Assembly: GCA_012799115.1 (NCBI GenBank)
Contig: JAAZLY010000087.1
Location: forward strand, 1-8,030
DNA length: 8,030 nucleotides
Direction of reading: 5' to 3'
Source of the DNA: Bacillota bacterium
GTDB lineage: Bacteria; Bacillota; Limnochordia; Darwinibacteriales; Darwinibacteriaceae
Numbering within the stretch: position 1 is the stretch's first letter; each line of letters opens with the position of its first letter. Below are positions 1-6,491 of the stretch, piece after piece. Under the pieces are notes generated by a model. The model made no database searches and was not told the origin of the DNA. It saw only the letters and a program-made list of their open reading frames with translations. The translations under genes were made by a program, and so were the position numbers.

Positions 1-46
1 ACGCATTATCGAGGGACTCATTTTTACCTACTTTAACTTCTGCCAC
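1..46 (-). CDS. rpsU: 30S ribosomal protein S21 (partial, N-terminal 15 residues)
   Basis: The first 15 codons read MAEVKVGKNESLDNA, which matches the conserved start of bacterial S21 (M-x-E-V-x-V-x-x-N-E-S-L-x-x-A). S21 is a small basic protein of the 30S subunit platform near the 3' end of 16S rRNA and helps initiation. The start is a GTG at 46-44, preceded by a perfect AAGGAGG site (60-54) with a 7-base spacer. The rest of the gene (the family is usually about 55-70 residues) lies beyond base 1. It sits at the end of the dnaK gene cluster, a common position in Bacillota, and has its own promoter at 114-142. The open frame is too short for homology search alone, but the sequence match and context make the call firm. 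Confidence 0.92.
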   Translation of the reverse strand, partial: MAEVKVGKNESLDNA

Positions 47-53
47 CAGTATC

Positions 54-60
54 CCTCCTT
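54..60 (-). promoter_or_regulatory. Ribosome binding site of rpsU
   Basis: AAGGAGG, fully complementary to the 3' end of 16S rRNA, lies 7 bases before the GTG start of rpsU and fixes that start. No ATG is in frame nearby. Confidence 0.85.
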
Positions 61-65
61 CCAAT

Positions 66-81
66 GCTGACCGCGTCCAGC
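66..81 (-). promoter_or_regulatory. Small hairpin in the rpsU leader
   Basis: On the minus strand GCTGGACGCGGTCAGC can fold into a stem of six pairs (GCTG/CAGC plus AC/GT) with one bulged G and a GCG triloop. It ends 5 bases upstream of the rpsU ribosome binding site. It has no T-run, so it is not a terminator. A regulatory role is only a guess; a stem this small can arise by chance. Confidence 0.3.
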
Positions 82-113
82 TTCCCATACGCCTTCTGCA
101 TAATATCATACCT

Positions 114-142
114 ATTATAATCTATTTAGCTCCCATGGTCAA
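114..142 (-). promoter_or_regulatory. SigA-type promoter for rpsU
   Basis: On the minus strand TTGACC (142-137) and a perfect TATAAT (119-114) are separated by exactly 17 bases, close to the ideal housekeeping promoter. Transcription should begin near 106-108, giving a leader of about 60 bases before the rpsU GTG. The -35 box begins 3 bases after the stop codon of the hit gene, and no terminator separates hit from rpsU. rpsU can therefore be transcribed both from this promoter and by read-through from the heat-shock operon. Start site and activity are inferred. Confidence 0.8.
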
Positions 143-145
143 TAA

Positions 146-490
146 TCAACCTGGGGGCCATTGTAAAGAACGCCCACCAATGAGATGAAAGTGTAGATGA
201 TGCACACTCTGGCCACCATCGGGCCCAGTGTTCGCAACGACTCTAAAGCCCTTTTCTAGACCCTGCTCCTTGGCAAGCTCTTTGATGGCAAGCATGATCT
301 CGCCAAGTAACGCTCCATCGCTCGCTTCAATATGGGCCAAGCTCTCGATATGTCGCTTTGGTATCACGAGGATATGTGTCGGTGCTACAGGGTTCAAATC
401 CCTGAACGCTACCAGTTGATCCGTTTCAACTAGAAATTCGGTAGATAGTGAGCCACTTGCGATTTTGCAAAAGATACAATCACCGGACAC
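146..490 (-). CDS. HIT family protein (HinT-like purine nucleoside phosphoramidase)
   Basis: A 114-residue histidine-triad protein of normal HinT length. The catalytic H-x-H-x-H triad is visible at residues 98-102 (HLHFH), followed by LIGGR and the typical C-terminal WPPG. The N-terminal CIFCKI motif (C5, C8) with H47 (PKRHI) is the usual zinc-binding set of bacterial HIT proteins. HinT enzymes hydrolyse AMP-N and AMP-lysyl phosphoramidates, including aminoacyl-adenylates, in the cytoplasm; the true substrate here is unknown. The start is a GTG at 490-488, supported by AAGGAG (505-500) with a 9-base spacer; upstream the frame closes at once with TGA. The gene begins 16 bases after mtaB, so it is probably co-transcribed with it. 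The family call is secure, the exact substrate is not. Confidence 0.93.
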   Translation of the reverse strand: MSGDCIFCKIASGSLSTEFLVETDQLVAFRDLNPVAPTHILVIPKRHIESLAHIEASDGALLGEIMLAIKELAKEQGLEKGFRVVANTGPDGGQSVHHLHFHLIGGRSLQWPPG

Positions 491-506
491 TTCACTTCAC
501 TCCTTC

Positions 507-1820
507 TTACCCGTTGACAGATCCCCTAACCCCATCGACTGAGGCCTCGAGTACACGAACAGAGACGATTTCACCCACCAAATCCGCATCAGGCGGCGCC
601 TCAAAGGTGACTTTCACATAATTATCCGTATGCCCGATGGCCTGGTTTTCTTGCCTCTGTTCGACCAAAACATCTACGTTCTTGCCAATAAATGAACAAT
701 GGAAGCGTTCTGCCATTGCTTCCCCTAATTGTATTAGACGTCTACTGCGATCTTCCTTCTGCGCTGGCTCAATTTGGTCAGGAAATGTAGCAGCCATTGT
801 ACCAGCACGTTTCGAGTATTGGAAGACGTGTATCTTGCTAAATGCCACATCTCGTGCAAGTTCCATCGTTTGAAGAAAATCCTCTTCCGTCTCCCCTGGA
901 AAACCCACCATAATGTCCGTTGTGATCGCGATCTCTGGAATCCGGGTTCTCAGTTCTTTGACAATGGCTCTAAACTGAGCATTTGAGTAACCGCGCCCCA
1001 TTCTGCTTAGGACGGAATCACTCCCACTTTGGAGAGGAATGTGCATGTGGCGACATACAACCGGATGTGTGGCTACGAGGTTGATCAGTTCGTCTGTGAT
1101 CTCATGGGGATCCACCGAACTGATTCGTAGACGCAAGAGTCCAGACACATCGGCGATGGAGGCACTAATCTGTCCTAAGCTCAGAGGGGGATCTAAGTCC
1201 GCCCCATAAAGACCAAGATGAATGCCTGTGAGGACAACTTCTTTGTAGCCCAAGGCAATCGTCTGCTCCACCTGCTCAAGGACACTTGCAGAGGATCGGC
1301 TACGGGAAGGTCCCCTCGCATAGGGTACCCTGCAATAGGTACAGAATTGATCGCAGCCATCTTGGATCTTCAACGTGGCGCGAGTTCTTCCCGAGAAATC
1401 TATAGAAGGCATATCTTCGAACGTTGAGACATCAAAGATATCCTGAACGAGTGAACGCTGTTCCCAACGTTCAAGGCCCTCGATCTCTTCCACTATCCCG
1501 GTACGCCCATCTGTCCCGACTACAAGAGTCACTCCCTCGAGAGCTGCTACATCCTCTGGCGTGGTCTGGGCCAAACAGCCCATTACCACAACCTTGGCTT
1601 CGGGATTGCTCTTGTGGGCGCGCCGAATCATCTGACGTGACTTTCGATCACCAAGATTAGTTACAGTGCAGGTATTAATCAAGTAGACATCAGCCACCTC
1701 TTGAAAATCTACAATCCTGTAGCCAGCATCTAGAAATTGAGTTACAACTGCATCTGTATCATATTGGTTTACTTTACAGCCTAGTGTGGCAACAGCAAGA
1801 GTCTTTCGGTTGTCTATCAT
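507..1820 (-). CDS. mtaB: tRNA (N6-L-threonylcarbamoyladenosine(37)-C2)-methylthiotransferase MtaB
   Basis: A 437-residue radical-SAM enzyme that converts t6A to ms2t6A at position 37 of ANN-decoding tRNAs, using SAM and two 4Fe-4S clusters. The N-terminal UPF0004 domain has the three cluster cysteines C15 (GCKVNQ), C51 (NTCTV) and C82 (GCLAQ). The radical-SAM motif is CDQFCTYC (C156, C160, C163). A TRAM RNA-binding domain occupies roughly residues 375-432. The LTGIHLGLYG and MHIPLQSGS stretches, and the resemblance to B. subtilis YqeV with its dnaK-operon position, favour MtaB over MiaB or RimO. The ATG at 1820 overlaps the rsmE stop as ATGA and follows GGGGAG (1833-1828) by 7 bases. A GTG five codons upstream (1835) is possible but lacks a ribosome binding site. 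The stop is TAA at 509-507. Confidence 0.95.
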   Translation of the reverse strand: MIDNRKTLAVATLGCKVNQYDTDAVVTQFLDAGYRIVDFQEVADVYLINTCTVTNLGDRKSRQMIRRAHKSNPEAKVVVMGCLAQTTPEDVAALEGVTLVVGTDGRTGIVEEIEGLERWEQRSLVQDIFDVSTFEDMPSIDFSGRTRATLKIQDGCDQFCTYCRVPYARGPSRSRSSASVLEQVEQTIALGYKEVVLTGIHLGLYGADLDPPLSLGQISASIADVSGLLRLRISSVDPHEITDELINLVATHPVVCRHMHIPLQSGSDSVLSRMGRGYSNAQFRAIVKELRTRIPEIAITTDIMVGFPGETEEDFLQTMELARDVAFSKIHVFQYSKRAGTMAATFPDQIEPAQKEDRSRRLIQLGEAMAERFHCSFIGKNVDVLVEQRQENQAIGHTDNYVKVTFEAPPDADLVGEIVSVRVLEASVDGVRGSVNG

Positions 1821-2566
1821 GCTAAATCTCCCCACTTGTATCCAATAATGCTCAAAAGAACCAAGCCCGCCGTCTCTGTTCGCAAGATACGAGGCCCCAA
1901 GGTGCAGACCCTTGCCCCGGCCGAGGCCAGCGCCTCGACTTCATCTGGAGCAAATCCTCCCTCGGGCCCAACAATAACAGACACCTCTGACGTCTGTTTT
2001 TCAAGTTTCCCTATCCCTTGCTGTTTCTCACCCTCATAGGCAAGTATGACAAGTTCATCTTGAGCGGAACGCTCCTTGACAGTAGCCCTCAGCTGAGCGA
2101 AGTCGTGCAAGTCGCCAATCACAGGCAAACGAGTACGGCCGCTTTGTTTGGCCGCCTCATGGGCGATGCGTTCCCATCTTGCCTGTCGACTCTTGGCCTT
2201 TTTCTCTTCCAGTTTAACTACAGTGAACCGAGATGTAAATGGTACAACCTCTCTTACTCCCAGCTCCACAGCCTTCTGGATCACAAAATCCATCTTATCG
2301 CCCTTGGCCAATCCCTGAAAGAGAGTGATCTCCACAGGCGATTCCTGCTGATAATCGAGGGTTTCCTCTACCAGACCAAGAACTTCATTGCCGATACTCT
2401 CAAGGCGAATTCGGTAGACCTGACCACCCTCATCGACACCTTCGATTTCGTCCCCGCTCCGCAATCGTAGAACTCTCGTGAGATGATGGGCATCGTCTCC
2501 AGTAATCACTACCCGCCCACCTTGGATTTGTCCTTGCTGCAAAAAAAACCTTGCCAGATCAATCAC
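1817..2566 (-). CDS. rsmE: 16S rRNA (uracil(1498)-N3)-methyltransferase
   Basis: A SPOUT-class (trefoil-knot) methyltransferase that makes m3U1498 in 16S rRNA of the 30S subunit, using SAM. With the GTG start given here it has 249 residues. An N-terminal PUA-like domain (RFFLQQG, then DDAHHLTRVLR) is followed by QGLAKGDKMDFVIQKAVELG and the knot motifs GPEGG (about 200-204) and LGPRILRTETA (about 223-233), which form the SAM site. The start is uncertain. GTG at 2566 overlaps the prmA stop by 8 bases. A CTG three codons later (2557) has an ideal ribosome binding site, GAGGTGAT, and would give the family-typical N-terminus MARFF. A TTG at 2605 would add 13 unconserved residues and has no binding site. 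The stop overlaps the mtaB start. The function is secure. Confidence 0.94.
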   Translation of the reverse strand: MIDLARFFLQQGQIQGGRVVITGDDAHHLTRVLRLRSGDEIEGVDEGGQVYRIRLESIGNEVLGLVEETLDYQQESPVEITLFQGLAKGDKMDFVIQKAVELGVREVVPFTSRFTVVKLEEKKAKSRQARWERIAHEAAKQSGRTRLPVIGDLHDFAQLRATVKERSAQDELVILAYEGEKQQGIGKLEKQTSEVSVIVGPEGGFAPDEVEALASAGARVCTLGPRILRTETAGLVLLSIIGYKWGDLA

Positions 2567-3482
2567 CTCGTTGAAAGAGGTATCCCACCCATTCTCCCTG
2601 CTCAACTCGGCGCAGGAGCCTTAGACCAGCATCATGGGCTAAAGATCGGATTTCCAGATCCCTCCCTAGAATCACTCCTGCAGCAATGAAAAAGCCTCCA
2701 GGAGCCAAAACGTCGTAGATATCCTGAAGCATGGGACCTATTACATCGGCCACAATATTCGCGACAATCACGTCGCTTGTTCCCTCTAGATCTCCCAATG
2801 TTCCTTGCTGAATCGGAAAATCCACGTTGTTTAGATCTCGATTCTCTTTCGCAACCTTAACTGCGACCGAATCAACGTCCACCGCTTGGACAATAGCCCC
2901 GAGCTTTGCTCCTACAATGGCCAAGATCCCTGAACCTGTACCCACGTCCCACAGCACCTTATCCTTGAGATTCAAGTCTTGTAAAAATTGAACACACATC
3001 GCTGTTGTGGGATGGGTGCCGGTTCCAAAAGCCATTCCAGGATCTAGTTGGACAACCAGATCCACTTCGCTGGCCTCTTTCTCCAGAGGCTCCCAGGAGG
3101 GTTGGACCCATACTCGCCCGATACGAAGGGGCCGATAATACGCTTTCCAGGCATTGGCCCAGTCAGCCTCATGAATACCGCCCTGTTGCACAAGAACATG
3201 CCCAGGGTCAAAACCAAACTCTCCCAGTCCTTCCAGATCTCGCTTCAGATCTTGAAGCTGCTCTTCACTAAACCTCTGTTCAGGAAAAAAACATGTGATC
3301 GTCACTTGTTCCGAATGAATCACTTCTGGGAAGTAGTCACCCCAGCCCATCTCTTGGGCGTGATCCACTAAGTCGGTGTCTTCTTCGGCAAAGCTAGTAA
3401 TGTCCCAGTTGTCTAGGACTGCATATGCACCTTCTACCGCAGTACGATTAATCCTAATCTCTACCTTCTGCCAATCGCTCAT
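2559..3482 (-). CDS. prmA: Ribosomal protein L11 methyltransferase PrmA
   Basis: A 307-residue SAM-dependent methyltransferase of typical PrmA length, which trimethylates amino groups of 50S protein L11. An N-terminal L11-recognition domain (about 1-100) is followed by the hallmark DWANAWKAYYRPLRIG (107-122), the LDPGMAFGTGTHPTT loop (147-161), SAM motif I DVGTGSGILAI (179-189), the acidic VDVDS (201-205) and VANIVADVI (240-248). The ATG at 3482-3480 is preceded by AGGAGG (3498-3493) with a 10-base spacer. That ribosome binding site overlaps the TAG stop of dnaJ, leaving a 14-base gap. The stop TGA lies inside the rsmE start region, so rsmE is probably translationally coupled to prmA. B. subtilis has the same gene (yqeT) directly after dnaJ. 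Confidence 0.95.
   Translation of the reverse strand: MSDWQKVEIRINRTAVEGAYAVLDNWDITSFAEEDTDLVDHAQEMGWGDYFPEVIHSEQVTITCFFPEQRFSEEQLQDLKRDLEGLGEFGFDPGHVLVQQGGIHEADWANAWKAYYRPLRIGRVWVQPSWEPLEKEASEVDLVVQLDPGMAFGTGTHPTTAMCVQFLQDLNLKDKVLWDVGTGSGILAIVGAKLGAIVQAVDVDSVAVKVAKENRDLNNVDFPIQQGTLGDLEGTSDVIVANIVADVIGPMLQDIYDVLAPGGFFIAAGVILGRDLEIRSLAHDAGLRLLRRVEQGEWVGYLFQRGD
2562..2569 (-). promoter_or_regulatory. Strong ribosome binding site inside the prmA/rsmE overlap
   Basis: GAGGTGAT is an 8-base perfect match to the anti-Shine-Dalgarno sequence. It covers the GTG candidate start of rsmE (2566-2564), so it cannot serve that codon. From GAGG to the in-frame CTG at 2557-2555 the spacer is 8 bases, which is near optimal. 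This suggests that CTG may be the true rsmE start. Confidence 0.6.
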
Positions 3483-3496
3483 GGGCGGATTACCTC

Positions 3497-4630
3497 CTAG
3501 CGCAGGGCGTCTTTGACACGCTCAAAAAACCCTTTACTTTCACCAGGCAGCTCTCCGCCACCCTCTTTGGCAAACTCACGCAGCAGCTCCTTCTGACGAG
3601 CCGTCAGCTTCTCTGGCGTGACTACCTTTATTCTCACAAGTTGGTCACCCCGCCCAGGCCCTCTAACATCCTTAATGCCCTTATTGCGAAGGCGAAACAC
3701 CCTGCCGGATTGCGTTCCCTCTGGGATGCGTAAATTGACATTTCCCTCCAGGGTCGGGATTTGAATCTCATCACCTAAACTGGCCTGGACAAACGAAATC
3801 GGTGCTTCCAGGATCACATTCCGTCCTTCTCTGCGGAAGAACTCATGGGACTTGACACGTACTAGGACTAAAAGGTCCCCCGGAGGACCACCCCGTACAC
3901 CGCTTTCGCCTCTCCCACCTAATCGTAGGCTTTGTCCATCATCGATCCCCGCTGGAATCTTAACTTTGACGGTGGTCATCTTGCGCTGGGTACCACTACC
4001 GTGGCAAACGCTACAAGGAGTGTCAAAGGTCTTGCCTTCCCCATGACAACGACTACAGGTTCTGGTACTGGCGAATTGACCGAGAGGGGTCTGTTGTACG
4101 TAGCGCACCTGTCCACTACCATTACACTCTGAACAAGTCTTGATGGGCGTTCCTGGTTCTGCCTGATTGCCGTGGCAATGATCGCAGATTTCGGTACGGG
4201 GTACCGAGATCTCTTTCTCGGTGCCAAAGGCAGCTTCTTCAAACTCGATGGTCATATCATAGCGCAGATCAGCACCCCTTTGGGGGCGATTGGCCTGACG
4301 AGTGCCAAATCCTCCCCCAAAGAACTCACTGAAAATGTCTCCTAAATCCTCGAAGCCGCCGAAGCCTCCAAAACCGCCAAAGTCGCCAAAACCGCCCTGG
4401 CCAGCGTTATCGAAAGCTGCGTGACCAAATCTGTCATACTTCTCGCGGCGTTCCGGATCGCCAAGCACTGCATAGGCTTCGTTAATGGTCTTGAACCTCT
4501 CTTCGGCATCAGGTTCCTTATTTACATCAGGATGAAGCTCCCTTGCCAACTTTCGATAGGCTTTCTTCACTTCATCAGCGGAGGCGCCTCTAGGGACGCC
4601 TAGAACATCATAATAATCTTCTTTGGCCAA
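3497..4630 (-). CDS. dnaJ: Molecular chaperone DnaJ (Hsp40)
   Basis: A 377-residue class I J-protein that delivers unfolded substrates to DnaK and stimulates its ATPase. The J-domain spans residues 1-70 with the essential HPD at 33-35. It is followed by a Gly/Phe-rich region (about 77-110) containing repeated GGF units and the DIF motif (98-100). The zinc-binding domain has four Cys motifs: C149/C152, C166/C169, C192/C195 and C206/C209. Two C-terminal substrate-binding beta domains and a dimerisation tail complete it. Zinc motif 1 reads CDHCHGNQ, departing from the usual CxxCxGxG. The start is a TTG at 4630-4628 with the imperfect site AAAGGCGGTG, and it lies 28 bases after dnaK. The stop TAG is embedded in the prmA ribosome binding site. 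Confidence 0.97.
   Translation of the reverse strand: MAKEDYYDVLGVPRGASADEVKKAYRKLARELHPDVNKEPDAEERFKTINEAYAVLGDPERREKYDRFGHAAFDNAGQGGFGDFGGFGGFGGFEDLGDIFSEFFGGGFGTRQANRPQRGADLRYDMTIEFEEAAFGTEKEISVPRTEICDHCHGNQAEPGTPIKTCSECNGSGQVRYVQQTPLGQFASTRTCSRCHGEGKTFDTPCSVCHGSGTQRKMTTVKVKIPAGIDDGQSLRLGGRGESGVRGGPPGDLLVLVRVKSHEFFRREGRNVILEAPISFVQASLGDEIQIPTLEGNVNLRIPEGTQSGRVFRLRNKGIKDVRGPGRGDQLVRIKVVTPEKLTARQKELLREFAKEGGGELPGESKGFFERVKDALR
4352..4396 (-). repeat. Gly/Phe-coding short tandem repeat in dnaJ
   Basis: A 45-base low-complexity stretch encodes residues 79-93 as repeated GGF/GDF triplets. It shows as imperfect 9-base repeats of the GGT-TTT-GGC type and corresponds to the flexible linker after the J-domain. 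Such repeats commonly vary in copy number between strains. Confidence 0.6.
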
Positions 4631-4636
4631 GCGTTA

Positions 4637-4646
4637 CACCGCCTTT
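4637..4646 (-). promoter_or_regulatory. Imperfect ribosome binding site of dnaJ
   Basis: AAAGGCGGTG differs from the ideal AAAGGAGGTG by one base and lies upstream of the TTG start, with an 8-base spacer from GGCGG. No other start codon is better placed, and the MAKEDYYDVLG N-terminus is canonical, so it supports the TTG. Confidence 0.65.
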
Positions 4647-4658
4647 ATACCCGCGGAC

Positions 4659-6491
4659 TTAAGACTCCTCTGTAAAGTCTGCGTCCACTATATCTTCGTC
4701 GCCTCCCTGGGCGTCATTTGTCATGCCTGCGTCCTGAGGCCCTGCAGCCTGAGCTTCTTGATAGAGCTTTTCGGAAATCCGGTGGAGTACCTCATCCAGG
4801 GCCTTCATCTTCACCTTAATCTCATCTGCATCGTCTTTATCCACGGCGGCCTGCAAGTCTGCCTTGGCGGTTTCGATTTCTGCTTTCTGTTCTTCTGTGA
4901 CCTTGTCACCTAGATCTTTAACGGTGCGATCAACAGCCCAGAGAGCGTTGTCAGCCTGGTTACGCAACTCGATCGCTTCCCGTTTAGCCCTATCCTCTTC
5001 AGCGTGCTCTTCCGCTTCCTTGACGAGCTTATCGATATCGGTCTTTGTTAAACCGGTAGACGATGTGACTGTGATTTTCTGTTCGCGTCCTGTGCCTCTA
5101 TCTTTTGCCGTAACATTCACGATACCGTTACGATCAATATCAAAGGTTACCTCAATCTGAGGAATTCCCCGGGGTGCGGGCGGAATTCCGGTGAGCTGAA
5201 AACGTCCCAGGGTCACGTTATCTGCAGCCATCGGTCTTTCGCCCTGCAGCACGTGAATGTCTACCGCTGGTTGATTGTCCGCTGCGGTTGTAAAGACATT
5301 GCTCTCTTTACAAGGAATACTCGTATTGCGCTTGATTAGAGTAGTCATGACTCCACCGAGGGTTTCGATACCAAGAGATAGGGGCGTGACGTCAACTAGA
5401 ATCAGACCCTTACCCTGCTCGAACTCCCCTGACAGAATACCCGCCTGGACTGCAGCACCCAAGGCTACACACTCATCAGGGTTAATACCCTTATAGGCTT
5501 CCTTACCCATCAGCTTCTCAATGGCTTCCTGCACAGCTGGGATTCTAGTGGATCCACCAACAAGAAGAACGCGGTCAACATCCCCCGGCTTTAGTCCTGC
5601 GTCATTCAAAGATTGACGAATAGGCTCCAGAGTTTTTTCCACTAAGTCCGCGGTAAGCTCATTGAACTTGGCACGGGTCAGATCAATGTCAAGGTGGACT
5701 GGTCCACTGGAGGAGGCACTAATAAAGGGTAGATTAATATTGGTTTGGACTAAGCCTGATAGTTCAATCTTGGCCTTTTCTGCTGCTTCACGCAGGCGTT
5801 GCATGGCCATCTTATCTTGGCTTAGGTCAATGCCTGTTTGCTTCTTGAACTCACTCACCAGATACTTCGTAATGCGATCATCAAAATCGTCGCCACCTAG
5901 GCGATTGTTACCGCTTGTGGCCTTAACGCCGATATACCCTTCATCGAGCTCCAGAATGGAGACGTCGAACGTTCCGCCCCCCAAGTCAAAAACGAGTACC
6001 GTCTGCTCATGCTCTTTATCTAGACCATATGCTACCGCAGCAGCCGTAGGTTCGTTAATAATCCGCTCGACTTCTAAACCAGCGATGGTTCCTGCATCCT
6101 TGGTGGCCTGCCTTTGGGCATCCGTAAAGTATGCTGGAACAGTAATCACTGCTTTGCTCACTGGCTCACCTAAGTAGGCTTCGGCTTCTTCCTTGAGCTT
6201 ACGCAAGATCATAGCAGAGATCTCTTGTGGCGTCAGGTCTTTGCCGTCTATCTTAACCTTGTAATCCGTGCCCATATGCCGCTTAATCGACGAAATTGTG
6301 CGCTCTGGGTTGGTTACAGCTTGGCGTTTGGCGCCTTGACCCACGATGCGTTCTCCATCTTTCGTAAAGGCTACGACTGAAGGAGTGGTCCTAGAACCTT
6401 CAGCATTTGGGATAATAATAGGCTCGCCGCCTTCCATCACGGCGACAACAGAGTTTGTTGTTCCTAGATCAATACCAATTACTTTTGACAT
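4659..6491 (-). CDS. dnaK: Molecular chaperone DnaK (Hsp70)
   Basis: A 610-residue cytoplasmic Hsp70 that binds exposed hydrophobic peptides in an ATP cycle driven by DnaJ and GrpE. The ATPase domain shows IGIDLGTTNS (5-14), IINEPTAAAVAYGLD (144-158), VFDLGGGTFDVS (167-178) and LVGGSTRIPAV (310-320). The hydrophobic linker is LILVD (363-367), then the substrate-binding domain (LQGERPMAADN) and a helical lid ending in DEDIVDADF. It lacks the roughly 25-residue insert near residue 75 found in E. coli DnaK, the Gram-positive form. The segment between SGE and the linker is about three residues longer than usual. The ATG at 6491-6489 has AAGGAGG (6505-6499) with a 7-base spacer and overlaps the grpE end by 13 bases. 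Confidence 0.98.
   Translation of the reverse strand: MSKVIGIDLGTTNSVVAVMEGGEPIIIPNAEGSRTTPSVVAFTKDGERIVGQGAKRQAVTNPERTISSIKRHMGTDYKVKIDGKDLTPQEISAMILRKLKEEAEAYLGEPVSKAVITVPAYFTDAQRQATKDAGTIAGLEVERIINEPTAAAVAYGLDKEHEQTVLVFDLGGGTFDVSILELDEGYIGVKATSGNNRLGGDDFDDRITKYLVSEFKKQTGIDLSQDKMAMQRLREAAEKAKIELSGLVQTNINLPFISASSSGPVHLDIDLTRAKFNELTADLVEKTLEPIRQSLNDAGLKPGDVDRVLLVGGSTRIPAVQEAIEKLMGKEAYKGINPDECVALGAAVQAGILSGEFEQGKGLILVDVTPLSLGIETLGGVMTTLIKRNTSIPCKESNVFTTAADNQPAVDIHVLQGERPMAADNVTLGRFQLTGIPPAPRGIPQIEVTFDIDRNGIVNVTAKDRGTGREQKITVTSSTGLTKTDIDKLVKEAEEHAEEDRAKREAIELRNQADNALWAVDRTVKDLGDKVTEEQKAEIETAKADLQAAVDKDDADEIKVKMKALDEVLHRISEKLYQEAQAAGPQDAGMTNDAQGGDEDIVDADFTEES

Noticed and set aside
33..101. 22-codon upstream open frame (MQKAYGKLDAV...) in the rpsU leader, overlapping rpsU
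   Set aside because: It has an ATG but no ribosome binding site, and it shows no attenuator features such as a run of regulatory codons. It is most likely chance.
1821..1835. GTG start at 1835 for mtaB
   Set aside because: The GTG overlaps the ribosome binding site GGGGAG that serves the ATG at 1820. The ATG also forms the typical ATGA overlap with the rsmE stop.
2018..2470. 150-codon plus-strand open frame opposite rsmE
   Set aside because: It is fully antisense to rsmE, has no family resemblance, and its composition looks like a reversed coding frame.
2567..2605. TTG start at 2605 for rsmE
   Set aside because: It adds 13 residues not typical of RsmE, lies deep inside prmA codons, and has no ribosome binding site.
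3976..4242. 88-codon minus-strand frame inside dnaJ
   Set aside because: It is an out-of-frame shadow over the dnaJ zinc domain, while the dnaJ frame there has all four Cys motifs intact.
5662..6177. 171-codon plus-strand open frame opposite dnaK
   Set aside because: It lies wholly antisense to the conserved ATPase domain of dnaK. Long antisense frames opposite hsp70 genes are a well-known by-product of codon bias, and it has no recognisable protein motif and no convincing promoter.
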